A stretch of DNA of 64,000 bases from Guyanagaster necrorhizus (Eukaryota > Basidiomycota > Agaricomycetes > Agaricales > Physalacriaceae): contig NW_025064881.1 of assembly GCF_019112545.1 (NCBI RefSeq), positions 2,082,591 to 2,146,590 of the forward strand. Reading direction: 5' to 3'. Both the position numbers and the translations under genes were made by a program. Shown piece after piece: positions 23,351 to 35,000 of this stretch; positions within the stretch are counted from its first letter, which is position 1, and each line of letters begins with the position of its first letter. The notes beneath the pieces were generated by a model. That model did not search any database. It saw nothing but the letters and a program-made list of their open reading frames with translations, and had not been told where the DNA came from.

Positions 23351-25189
23351 CTAGGACTCCGCCACCTCGCCCAGGGCTACTTCCCGAGGTAACCTGAAGC
23401 TTATGCAGTACATCTCCTTACCAGGTGCTACGGATCGTACATGCACGATGCAAACATCTTCTGATGCAGGATGGCCCAGGACTTGTTCAACTCGCTATAG
23501 AAACGGTCAGGCACGATAAAATGTCCACGGAAAAATGCCCACCTTGAGAATGTCGACTCGGGCTCTGTCTTCTTCGAGCTCCCGAGTAAAGCAATGGCAA
23601 TGTATCATGGGCATTCTTGTGTAATGCTCAATGAGGACTGGTGTGGAAAGCACCCCTTGGAAGGCATCCAAAAAGCTAATCGCTGAATCCGGCAAATTCA
23701 TCACTAAATGGGTGATTGTTTGGCGGAGTGGTAAGGTGACATGATCGCTTTCATCTTGGGGGATCAACGAGTTTTTGGCCGCTTGCTTCTGTAGCTTTCG
23801 TTCCAGTGTCTTGCTCTTTCGAGGACCAGTATATGGCTGAAAAGGATTTTCGATCGGCCACATGAAGACATCTCGAATGAAGCTCCGGCCATCCTCACAA
23901 GACACTCGTACAAGTTCTGCCACCTAAGATGTGTATAAGTCAACGTTAACTCATGTTACTTGATGCTCACGTTATTATTAACCACATTCTGAGAAAGATA
24001 TTTCGCGCTGTTCGGATTGAGATCATTTGCAAAGATGCCACATCCAAGTTTGGCAGCTGGTATAGCAAAGGGACCGACACCCGCGAAGACGTCTGCCAAT
24101 ACGTCTGAGGGGTCCAACAGTTTTACAATTCGGTCGTGCTCCGGATGCAATCGCGAGTTCCAATATACTTGAGAGAAATCAAACGTAAAGCGACAACTCG
24201 ACTCATGCTGGGGTATAGAATGAGCTGAGAACACAGAATGATAACATTCGGACCAACATGTGTGACAACATACTCGGGTTTCCCTGCTAGGAGTTCCATC
24301 TGAAAAAATCGAAATTGGCTGTCAATTTCATGAAGCTTATTGACAACGGTCTCGATTTGCTTGTTTTTCTACATGTGGTCCGCTTAGAGGGGGGAAAGGC
24401 TGAAAAAAGGCACAAAGCGTACATCAAGGAACACTTGACCAATTGCGTACTTGTATGGCAAGTATTCATCATTCAAATTGAAGTGCGCTGCGAGAAAGAA
24501 TAAATGAAATCTTCCCTGAATATATTGCAACGCGGCGCACCGACATGTCCTGTTGCAGCAAAACCAACAGGCGATCCCTTCACCAGCTCCTCGGGGAGAA
24601 CCGCTACGAGAATTTCACCTAAGTTGAGGAGTTGAAAGGGGTACGGCCGAAAGCAGCAAAGGGTGCACGTACTTGCGGTCCAATAGTCGTAATCAAGGTC
24701 CACTGTGTAATTAGCAAATCCAGTGCAATCGCGGTCGACAATTTCTTGCGCCTCAGGGGAAAGCTGGGCTAGCTTCTGGTTGTTGAATCAACCTATACTC
24801 AGCTCCAGGTAAAAGCATACCTCTTTCTGTGATTCTGAGTAACACTAATCGATCACCGTTGGGATTGGATGGGTCCTTAACCACGGGACTGATTTTCGGC
24901 GCTCCGACGAGGAACCTGAATAGGGAGTGTAAGCACCACATTCCGTCCGCTAGTGAAGAGCGCACCTCCTCAACGTAGTCGATTTTATGATGCTGTTCGT
25001 CTTATTTGGAGGCACGCGAAGGGCAAGAACTGAAATGCGTTTTCGGAATGCATCCTTGTCGAGTGGATGTAGAGGGCCGTGATACCTTGGCGGTGTGGTG
25101 TCAATTGCGGGAATGGAATGCATGGCACGGAAAGTGGAAAGTCGGATGAGCAACGAGGATCTCTTGAAGCAGCTCGTCGCTGCAAGCAT
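23351..25189 (-). CDS. TRM5: tRNA (guanine37-N1)-methyltransferase Trm5
   Basis: A multi-exon gene of about 490 aa. The central region shows the Trm5/Met-10+ methyltransferase: [20 protein letters not shown], then [20 protein letters not shown] (the domain-linking motif), then [20 protein letters not shown] with the SAM-binding GxGxF-type loop, [19 protein letters not shown], and [18 protein letters not shown] with the catalytic NLP motif. The tail is [20 protein letters not shown] to a stop at 23351. Trm5 makes m1G37 and so prevents +1 frameshifting. The first ATG (25189) gives [20 protein letters not shown], an Arg/Ser leader typical of mitochondrial import; a second in-frame Met (MHSIPAID, at about 25123) would give a cytosolic or nuclear form. 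The start lies about 65 bp from the divergent TatD gene. Confidence 0.92.
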
Positions 25190-25253
25190 CAAGGAACTTT
25201 TTTCATATCGACCCTGACTCGGACCGGAACCGCCAAGGCCCTCCAGATTAAAT

Positions 25254-26510
25254 ATGCATCAATATGTGTGTCATCATTGAGTCTACTTACCGCCATATGT
25301 CTGGGGTCAGAGGTATATTACTCAAAAATTGAACCTACTTACCGTCCTTTAGGTCCCTCTCCCTGATGAATCTGTACTGCAACATGTTGTGGATGTGCAC
25401 TGCCATCCCACCGATGCACCTTCAATATCACCCGAATCCATGGATAAACTCCAGATCACTATCTGTGCGATGGGCTCGAGAACATCAGACCAAGTTCTTG
25501 TGAAAAAATTGGCCGCGTCGTATCCCAAGAAAGTTATTCCTTGCTTCGGTTAGTGCCCTTTATGATGTGTTCATACGCTATTTTGATTTGAATACCATAT
25601 GATAGGATACCATCCATGGTTCTCTCACTGTATAACTCTACAGCCTGGTGCGACGAAGGACGAGCACTATAGACGCCTGTTCGCCGTCGAAAACTTCGAT
25701 GAGTATCAGGCCATATACAACACTCTTCCCCAGCCGGTGTCTATCGCTGAAGTCATTTCGGAAGTGCAGGCCAATCTAGAGGCCTTTCCGAACGCGATGC
25801 TTGGAGAAGTTGGACTTGACCGAGCTTTCCGTATTCCTTATGATTACGCCGCGTTTCCTCGAGAGTTGACCTCCTTTACGGTTCCTATTGACCATCAACT
25901 TGCCATCCTTGAAGCTCAGGTCGACTTGGCCGTTAAATTACGGCGTAATATCAGTCTTCACAGCGTCAAGGCACAGATGAACACTACGGAATTTCTCAAC
26001 AGAATGAGTCAAAGGCATGGTAGGAATTGGAGTAAGATTAGTATAGATTTGCATAGCTGTGGGTTGAGCCCACAGCTATGGCGCGATATGGAGGTAAGAG
26101 TTTTGGAAGGTGTGACCGAGCTACGAGAAAAACTAACCTTTCTAACGCAGAAGAAGCACAACAATGTTTTCCTCTCTCTGTCTACCATCATCAACGGTCG
26201 CTCATCGAATCACATTTCCCTAATCCAGGCCTGCTCACCGAATAGAATCCTCGTCGAGTCTGATTTCCATGATGTAGACATGTGTACCCAGCAGACTTGG
26301 GATATGCTTCTGACCGTGGCCCGTACAAATGGTTGGATAGTGGAAGAGGTCTGGACCAGTGAAGTAGACCCAGCCAAGTGGGGTGCAGTTCGAAGGCTGG
26401 AGGAGAACTGGCGGCAGTTTAGGGCTGGTGACCACCAAGCACCGGAGTTGTCAAAGAGAAAGAAGAAGAAAGTCGAAGAGTGGATAAGCGAATCAAATAC
26501 CGATTCCTGA
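25254..26510 (+). CDS. scn1: TatD-family metal-dependent hydrolase (Scn1-like)
   Basis: The exon at about 25353-25549 encodes VPLPDESVLQHVVDVHCHPT, with the HxH metal motif, and KKVIPCFG, joined to YHPWFSHCITLQPGATKDEH. Later come NAMLGEVGLDRAFRIP (Glu metal ligand), DLAVKLRRNISLHSVKAQM, DLHSCGLSPQLW and NRILVESDFHDVDM (Asp ligand), ending at 26510. This is the TatD nuclease-like amidohydrolase fold; S. pombe Scn1 (Cut9-interacting) is the nearest type I recognise. The first exon is uncertain: ATG 25254 (MHQY) plus an intron beginning GTGTGT gives an in-frame join. The 57-nt intron 26094-26150 is in frame and stop-free. It converges on GOS1, 102 bp away. Confidence 0.85.
26052..26080 (+). repeat. 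Perfect 12-bp inverted repeat (hairpin)
   Basis: Arms 26052-26063 and 26069-26080 are exact reverse complements (CATAGCTGTGGG and CCCACAGCTATG) around the loop TTGAG. It lies inside the TatD coding region (DLHSCGLSPQLW), 13 bp before the donor of the stop-free 57-nt intron. Confidence 0.9.
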
Positions 26511-26612
26511 ATAGAAACATAACACGCCCTGAGTGCAAGAATTGAAATATTGAAGTCCAACAAGCTTTACAAAATGTATCCAGAATTATGACGTGAGAAA
26601 TGGGTCCCGCGA

Positions 26613-27541
26613 CTACCAAAGATATGACAAGATAAGAATAATGCATATGCCGATAACAACACCTAGTATGATGGAATCTCGTCTTCGTCGTGACTTGATC
26701 ATGGAAACAACGTTGTTTATGCCGGGCATCGTGTCTGAAGGAGCGATTCAACAACCAGCATATGGACAAGCCTGCAGCAGCTGACTCACTAATGGCATTA
26801 ATCATTCGCGTGTTGATACCCGCCAGGGATGAACGCTGGCGCGTAAACTCTGAGCGTGTCTCGTATGCTTGCCTGCCAATATGCGTGAACACCAAGCATT
26901 CAGCCCACAAGAGGACTTACTCTATCATGTCGTCCGTCATGCGGTGTGAACTATCAATCCTTCCCCTTTCTGCTAGAAGAGAATCCGCCGCCGATGATTT
27001 ATAGGCACTAACATGAGCGATGAGGGGTTCTTTCCCAGAGGTGCTGAGGAGAGTTCTCACTCGATATCGTTGCGAACGCCGCTCAGCAGGTTTGCTTGCT
27101 CCATGGCTTGCTTGACACTGGCCTTTTAAGGGTATTACTTATTAACTCATAGCGGGAAAAGCGACAGGTACTCACTTTTGTTCGCTTCACTGCTTGTACA
27201 TTGTCTTGGTATAGTTCCCGATGTCTCTGGATCGCCCGTAGCATTGACTGGGACAGGATATCAGGCTCATTGGTTAGCGCCCCAAGTTTCTCGTTTGTTT
27301 CTTCAAGCTAGCAAGTTGTCAACGGGAAAGACAAATGTAGAACTTGGCGGATATGTGCCTTCTCTAGCAGATCGTCGACTTCCAGCTCCAGGTCTTTCCA
27401 CCGCTCCGATGAACCATTTGCCTCGACGTCCTCATTAGGTCTTGAAAGTGCAGAAACAAGTTGAGAATACGAAGTGAGTTTGGAGTCGAAAAGGCTCTCC
27501 AGCGTGCGGCACTGTCTGTGCAGCTGTTCGTAGTTTGCCAT
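26613..27541 (-). CDS. GOS1: Golgi SNARE Gos1
   Basis: Multi-exon, about 220 aa. The start at 27541 gives MANYEQLHRQCRTLESLFDS, with YSQLVSALSR and WKDLELEVDDLLEK, the GS28/Gos1 N-terminal helices. Later exons include an ETNEKLGALTNEPDILSQSM-type region, QAMEQANLLSGVRNDIE, and the Qb-SNARE core QAYETRSEFTRQRSSLAGIN. The last exon encodes MPGINNVVSMIKSRRRRDSI, then IILGVVIGICIILILSYLW, a C-terminal tail anchor, stop at 26613. Gos1 acts in intra-Golgi retrograde fusion with Sed5, Ykt6 and Sft1. The upstream neighbour on the same strand, Sro7/Lgl, also works in SNARE-dependent transport. Confidence 0.93.
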
Positions 27542-27799
27542 GAGCTGAAAGCGTTGGTGAGTGCAGTGTTCCTAATCGGCAACTGCCGAGCTCCAGCTGC
27601 GGCCACTTAATCGCTTGCTTATACCGTATACGTGTACTGACGTGTAAGTATCGAAACAGTACAATAGGTTAGAGGAAGTGAATCCAATATTGGAGATGGA
27701 AAAAGGATTATTGAAAAGAATATCATATCGGATCTCATTCTAGGTATTACAATCACGGTATCTCGCTAAACCTTTGCCACATTGACAAGGCATAGGGTA

Positions 27800-30700
27800 T
27801 CAAAATCGAAACCATTGTTTTGCGGTCTGCTCAGCAGCCAACCGTTTTGCCTGTCAGAGATCATTGGTCAAACATCTAGAGCGAGCGAAGAATTCCTTGT
27901 CACCTGCGTCGCCATGCTTCTACTGCTTTGTTCCAAGGAGTTGAAATGATCCTCCAAATCACCCAATATCTGTCTGTAATTTTTACTTAGTAACCTCTTA
28001 GTGGTAGTTAGAAACATATCACCCTCTGTCATTAAGTGCAGATGATAAGCGCTCGTATAAGCTACCCTGAGTTGCTGATGCAGAAGCAACTAATGCAGAG
28101 ACGCCCTGTGATATTCCCCCATAGGAAACCCCTGTCGATGATTCGTTTTTGGCCTGCGGGATAGGCCTATTTGGACCACCCACTAGTAACCAACGTAGGT
28201 AAGAGTGGAGACCAGCCTTTCATTGATGCTCACATAGTTCATCAGCCTGGTCCCCAGTTATGGACTGAATACCAAAAGTCAACCAAGATCCTAGGAAAGA
28301 CGTTGGTCCCATAGACACCGGCTGCGGCTGAGCAGGAACCGGGACTTTAGTGCTTGTTAGATCAATATCTGGCAAGGGAATGGAGCGCCGCATGTCGAAC
28401 AAAGTGCCATATACAGCGCGTTGTTCTAAACCAGAGCGAGAATGACGCTTCCATCCAATGAAATCTCCGGTTTCATCAACCGTAATGGATCTGAAGCCAT
28501 TGATCAGTCTCGAAGGCTTCCGGAAAAATGGATGACATACGAAAACATCAGAGGCAGCGGAAAGGCGTTGATGAATTCCAAGTGAGGAATGGAATACACC
28601 AGCGCTTCTTGCTTGTCTGTAAAAGCAACGAGGGCACAAGAGCCTGAAACCTTCGAGTCAGCAAGCATTAACCTAAAAATATATCAGGGATCATCACCAA
28701 GTTTTTCTATAACTTCGACTTCCCGCACAATACCGGACTTGCTGCTCCAATCCACTTTGCCTATACGGTCGCCGTCAATGTCTATATAACACTGTGCTCC
28801 TTTGATGCCCGTAGTGATGAAATACGCGTGCCCTTGTACTGAAGGTGCACTGAAAGCGTCGCTTAAACCTCGCCGAGTAGCATTACGGTGAACGCCTGTT
28901 TTAGCATCCACCATAAATGCGCCCTCCGGGAATGGATCGCTTGCACCGTCCACTTTGACAAAGTCTCCGCTGCATCTCCATGACGAAGTCACTCGGGATA
29001 TCGTATACACTTCGCAAATTCCTGATTTCCTGACGCCAATGAGCCGAACACCATTATGATTATCTACACGTCAGTCGATCAGGGATGCGTTGCGAATGTC
29101 GATAGATGCGAAGCGAACCTGATTCCAGTACACTTATTGTCCAAGTCAAAGAAACAAAGGGTTCCGAAGTGTGGTCACTTAGATGTAGGCCGATAGAATG
29201 TTTATTCCTCGCTTTGCTTTTAGGGTCACGATAGAACAGAATTCTTGGTCCACGCAGATCAATAATATACAATGATCCATCCCCATACGCCACAGATAGA
29301 AAACCTATGTTATGTAATTTCGACAGCAACCCAAACCAGGGTACTTTGCTTACCGATATCTGATATTGCACAAGCAGTTGTTGGTCCCTTAGTTGGCGAT
29401 AAAATGATATAGGGTGCATACTTGTAGCCGGTGGAGACGCCAAGATGTTCCAGGTACGTGAGTTCTCGATCTTCGCATTCCCGGTATGGCGGAAGGTTGT
29501 CTTGCTCATCCTTCAATCGAAACACCAGCACGTTGCCAGTGGACATAACAACTGCAGACTCCAGAGACTCCGATGAAAATAGAACTGATTGTATAGACAA
29601 TGGTGCTGTCGTTGTCGTGGATATTTGCTTGAATACCCACGGATCCAGCACGAGAAAAGACAGATCCATTGTCAGATGAGGAAGCGGAGTTGGGAAGTCG
29701 TACTGGACAGGATGTGGCCTGGCAGCCACCAGCAATTGGACGCTGATGTCATAGAATCGTACAGTGAGATTTTGATGGCATGTAATCAATATACGATTTG
29801 GTTGGAACTATAACGAATGGTAAGTGACCCAGAGATCGAGAAAAACGAATAAATACTTTGGATGATTTCATGTCATTCGACTCATCATTCCATGAAAAAC
29901 CACCGTTCAGTGGTAAAACCCCTTCGACTGATGGCCCGACAGCAGTGACAAGACTCTGGTATGCATCACGATCGACTACGTTGAGTCGGCCATGTAATAT
30001 CCCGCTGCACAAAGACCAAGGAAGCCGCAGCCGAACAGGGTCGCTACTCGTCTGCAAGGACTTGAGTGTAGCGGATAACTCGTCCAGAGTATCTTCGTTT
30101 TTGTCCTCTGGAGCACTGGAACTGACCTCTTCTTGGTATGCAAAAGACGGAGGAGGAAAGTCGTACGCCTCTAATGCTCGTGTATCATCCGTCGATTCGG
30201 AAAGTATCAAAATAGATGTTGGATCAAAAACACCTGATAAATGGGGACTGTTCCGAGGAATGAGCAAGTAATCTTGCACAGTACCATCGCTCGAATAGAA
30301 GTAAGATCTTGTGGGAACAACAGTATCTCGCATGGAAGACCTGTAGAATGGATGCAGCGTTCCCTCGGTAACCGGCGTCGGTGGATCGGGGGGATTAAAA
30401 GCAGGAAGCCAAAATACACTAATTCCAGGGGGGTCTCCAATACACAGGCCTCCAAGCACTGTCAGTGCTGTGTATCCTCCTCTAGGGTCCGAAGAATCTG
30501 AAAATGAGCTCCACGAGAGCTTGAATATAGGTTCTCTCTGTGATGCTTGATTTTGGGGATTAGCCAGGTGCTCTTCAAGCCGATGGCCATCGACCACGTT
30601 GACATCTATTGAATCGAATGTTCGCACCATGAGAGGCTGATCCTCATCTTCCATAGCCCAATAGGCAATGACGCCATCTGTATAGCCAACCGCAAAGAAG

Positions 30701-31887
30701 TGTCCTGCCGGATGAACAGCTATACATGTGACTTCTGGTCTTCTGTGCGTTAGGATGTCCTAGCGGAAGTATGTATCATGGTAAATAAGTATGCAAATGG
30801 TGGGAAAGACCATGGCCATACTTGACCATATCCAGTTCCACCGGGAGCCCCGGGTGACAGAACAAGGTCGTAGACCCGAAGCGTGTTGCGCTGGGTCTGC
30901 AGCCAAAGATCAAAAATACGTTGAGTACTGAGACGGTCGACAAACGAGATCAGATAGAACTATCCCTCCTGGACTCCCAATTAGCAAAATCTGGAATATT
31001 TCGATGCAAGCGAAACAGACCTGCATACGCCACGAACAAAAGGTTTAGGTTCCGAGGATGTATAACGGCATCAATCGCCAAAGAGCTGTTAAGATCAATG
31101 AGAGCAGCTCAAATTATTGAGTAGAAAGACTTGTACGAGCCCGCATTTGTCACTCCAACCATCCCACTAGAAGCCAGCTTATTCTCATAGAGTTTCCACA
31201 AGTTCGGTATCATGTAAGACGTTTTCCGATGACAAGTTAGGTCGTAAGTTCGAATGTCTCCCGATTGCAGAACGAGGAAAGCCTAGTGCGATCGTCTGAG
31301 GGATTCGGAGATGGAGGAGAAGATTACGCACATGGGAGTGGGAAGGTGATAGTGTCATGGCGCTTAACCATGACAGTTAAATACGATCCCCGAGACTCAT
31401 CATCGAAAAGCTCACTTCGTCTGATCAAACAATGCCGAACAGACGTATTTGGGGTATCCATAGTTTGAAAGATCCCAGATGTGTAGGTGATTCGTGGTAT
31501 CTTGGTAGGAAATGTTATTCAATGATGGATGGAGATGGACAGTGTATACCCAGGCAAACGATTTGGAACGTAGAAACCGAAAATTGGACAAGTTTGACAC
31601 CTTTTCTCTCCGGAATTGAGAGCTTTATATCGACACCGGGTTTCCCCCATATAAATAGGAGACCATCAGCGGTCCCTTGGTATTTATGATCGTTATCCAG
31701 CCATCCAATAACAGAAGGACTTCATACCAGCTGCTAGAAGACCTGACAACGGATCCACGGCGAGAGCAGAAATCTCAATGGCAAAATCGAAAGATCTCAA
31801 TTCTGCCGGTTTCCAGTCTTCTCTTTCGCGCAGATCAGAGGAAAGGTCGGGAAAATCAGCGTTATACCGTTTGAAGTATTTGCTCAT
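27800..31887 (-). CDS. SRO7: Lethal giant larvae/tomosyn-like protein Sro7
   Basis: A many-exon gene of about 1080 aa, starting MSKYFKRYNADFPDLSSDLR at 31887 and continuing DWKPAELRSFDFAIEISALA and DPLSGLLAAG, the family N-terminus. WD40-like propeller strands follow, for example CLDDNNHLHIWDLS, HPAGHFFAVGYTDGVIAYWA and IGFLSVAYGDGSLYIIDLRG. The C-terminus LLSKNYRQILGDLEDHFNSL plus SMATQ and AKRLAAEQTAKQWFRF resembles the R-SNARE-like tail of Sro7/tomosyn, without a membrane anchor. Sro7 binds the exocytic Q-SNARE Sec9 and the Rab Sec4 and regulates polarised exocytosis. The stop is at 27800. Confidence 0.9.
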
Positions 31888-32054
31888 GACTGTTGGTGAG
31901 GATGCCCTAATTCGGCAGTGACGCAATTTGAACGTTACGACGGTGGCGGTGCTTGACAAAAGAAAACGGATACATATTATGTGAACAAGGTATACACGCA
32001 GAGAATAGATGACCAAATCAAATGTCTAACAATACACGTATGAGAAATAATCCA

Positions 32055-35000
32055 TTAACAACGTTCCTGTGAAGCTAATGTTCTCTCAGCTGCCTTTGCA
32101 GAAGATGCACCTCTAATCCTCCCAAGCCAGCTTGATTTCAGAGGCTTATCCTCAGAATCTGGCCGCAAAACATCAATGTGTAGATTATTCGTCACATCGG
32201 ACATGAAGGGAGGTCTTGTTATTGCCCTACGTTTCGGTGACCGCTTCGGTGACAGAGAAATAATTGGACGGTTGAGCTGGTGACGCACAGGCGTGAACCC
32301 TGAATTGAGGCTGTTCAATGCTTTGTGTAGGCGAGGCGTTCCTGTTATTATGTGATCCCCCGGCAGACTGTCCACCGTGAAGCCTTGAGGAGGAACAGCA
32401 TCACAGTCAGCAAAATCATCGGGAGCGGCTCTCTTCTTGCCAATTGCCGAGCTTGTCACTGTGTCGGGGACATCAGCGCGTCTGTTAGGTGTTAGGGGCT
32501 GGGATCCCGTTCGCGACGCTGCACGTCTTTCGGGCGTTTTCAGACGAGGGAGGGAAGAAGGGCCCGACGGCACACGGCCCAAAGAACGTGACTGCGGCGT
32601 TGAGGAAATATTGTTGGTTGGAGAGGGAGTTCGTGTATCAGAGAGGGTGGTTGACCGAGTCCGAGACGTCAGCGACCGGGCAGCAGGCGGAGGAACGGCC
32701 TGTGAAGAGGAAGAGGGAGCAGAGAAAGTATGGCTGGTTGGAGTGGACACGGTATTGGAACGAGCGCGAGGTAAAGAAGATTGTGGAGGCGAGACTCTTG
32801 ACGAACTAGCCAGAGCCGCAGATCCGACACTATGGGAAACTGATAGTGGTTTAGAAGAGGACTGAGGGAGGGGCGGCGATACGCGACAATGAGCTGGAGC
32901 CTGGGAGGCTACAGATTCCGTTGTGTCAACTTTTGCAACCGATGCTTTCGCTGCAGCCAATTTGGTCTGCAAGTTTTGCACCTTGCGACTCAAAGACTCA
33001 ACCTTCGAAGTAAGCTTCTTGTTTTCTTTCAACATACTGCAAGGGCAAGTCAACTTGTGCACTATACTCGTAGGTAAGCCACTCACTCAAGCGTACGGTC
33101 GTCGTTCTCTTCGATTTCAGCACACTTAGCCCTGAGCAACTCTTCCATATCGCTGTTGCGTTCTTCAAGGCCAACCATAATCGTCTGAAAGTCGGGCTTT
33201 GCTTTGAGAGCCGCTAGTTCACGCTGCATTTCCGCAATCTCACGTTTGTGATGCGAATTTTGCATGCTAAGACTAACTTCCGCGGTACTTGCACTCTTCT
33301 CAGCGCGTGTGAGCAAAGCGCGACATCGTTCAGTATCCGCATCTTGTGTCTTGACGGTTTGTTCCCTAGTTGCAGCATGAGAATCAGAACTACCCCAAGA
33401 ATGGATAAAAACACGTACAGGTCTTTGACTTGGCTTTCTAGATAATGAATGAGGGATAAGCTTCTTTGATTCTCAGCCTCTAAAGCGGTGTTATCCTGCT
33501 GGCAGTTCGTGTTTTCATTCTGGAGACTCTCGACCTGGCTTCGAACTTCCGAAAGCTGCTTCCGCACTGCGGCAACCTCTTTTTCGAGTTCCTCGATCAG
33601 CTCTTCTGCTTGACTATATCGCCCGTTGATGGACCTCAGCTCCTTGACATGGGCTTCTTGTTGAAAGGAATGATTTCTTGCGTCAATGATCAACTTGGAG
33701 CGCAGTTCTTCCGCTTCATGAATCGCTGAGTCATGTTTGCGCTTTTCCTCTTCCAGGTTTGAACGAAGTTCCGTCAACTGCTGGTCAAGTTGGCGGAGAC
33801 GGGCCTCGCTATCCGTCTGATTCTGAGAAATCTCTGCTTGATAGCGAGCATCCAGTACGTCTCGAGTCACCTGAGTAGTGCGGAGCTCTTCCCGCATCGC
33901 CTCTAAATCCTCGTTGAACTTGGTCGTCTCGCCATCCCTATCCGCTCTCATCTTCTCCAGTTCATGAGATATCTCCCGAAACATTTGAAGCCCGCTCTCC
34001 ACAGCGAGGAGCTGCTTCTCAACCTCAGATCTAGATTCGGCTAGCTCTTCCACGCATGCATCACGAGCAGCCTCAGCGGCTTTTTGGCTGGTCTTGGTCT
34101 TCTCAAGCTCACTAGTGAGCTGGACAAGACGCGATTCAAGACGTCCCATTTCCTCGGCATGTTTAACCTTGAGGTTCACGAGTTGCTCGTGTTCGATATT
34201 GTTGTCCACGAGTAGTTTGTTCTTCAACGCCAGCTGGCTTTGCAGCTCCCCCAACGCGGTTTGGTGGCTAGACGCCATTGCGGCCATGGTTTCTTCGACG
34301 GACTGTACCTGAGTCTGTAGTTCCGTCACTTGAGAAACAATGGCTTGGGCGTTGCATAGCTCATTAGCAAGGGCATCCTTCTCGGAAATATGCTTGGCAA
34401 CCTCATCCTGTAGGTCACGTAGACGGTCTTCGATATCGGCTTTGGCTTCATCCAGAGAGAGGCTAGACGAAACGAGGCACCTCACTTCGACCTGGGCATT
34501 CGCCAGCGCAAGAGTCATCTGTTGTATGGCCTCCTGGGATGACGTGAGAGTTGCTTGCGCTTCTAATAAGGAAGCATTAGCCTGCTCAGCCTGTTGTACG
34601 GCATTGAGACGATCCGCTGCAAGACGCTCGACCTCCTTTTCAGCGAGTTGTGTCCGTTCAGTGGACACCTTCACGGCAGACCTCGCGTCCCCCGCCAACC
34701 CAAAGATCACCTTTACTAAGGTGTCCGCTGCAACGGCTTCTTCACGAAGCGATTCCACCTCCATCTCGATGGCCTCAAACTTCGCAACTGCGTCATCCCG
34801 AGCTTCCCTCGCAGCGGCGCAGTCTTCGACCATGGCATCCTTCTGACTCGCTAGCATTTCCAGCTCGGCCATCAGTTCACCAATTCGTTCTTCTTGTAGC
34901 CGCATGTTAGTTTCCAACCTTTTAATGTCATGTTGGTGGATGCCAATCTGTTCTGTGCGACGCAAGACGCGCCTCTCAAGTTCTTCAAGTTGACCGCTCA

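Noticed and set aside
26613..31887. A dedicated secretion gene cluster (GOS1 plus SRO7)
   Set aside because: The two act at different steps (Golgi versus plasma membrane) and both are housekeeping genes; adjacency alone does not support a cluster.
32437..32865. Arg/Gly/Val-rich plus-strand frame
   Set aside because: Antisense to the Ser/Pro-rich tail of the coiled-coil protein, which explains its composition.
33370..33430. Transmembrane helix in the coiled-coil protein
   Set aside because: The hydrophobic stretch is followed directly by non-heptad sequence and coincides with a likely intron (donor GTACGTG), so it is probably unspliced intron sequence.
34340..34846. Long plus-strand open frame opposite the coiled-coil gene
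   Set aside because: Its Ser/Ala-rich product is the antisense shadow of a Glu/Ala/Leu-rich coiled coil; no domain, and codon pattern belongs to the minus strand.
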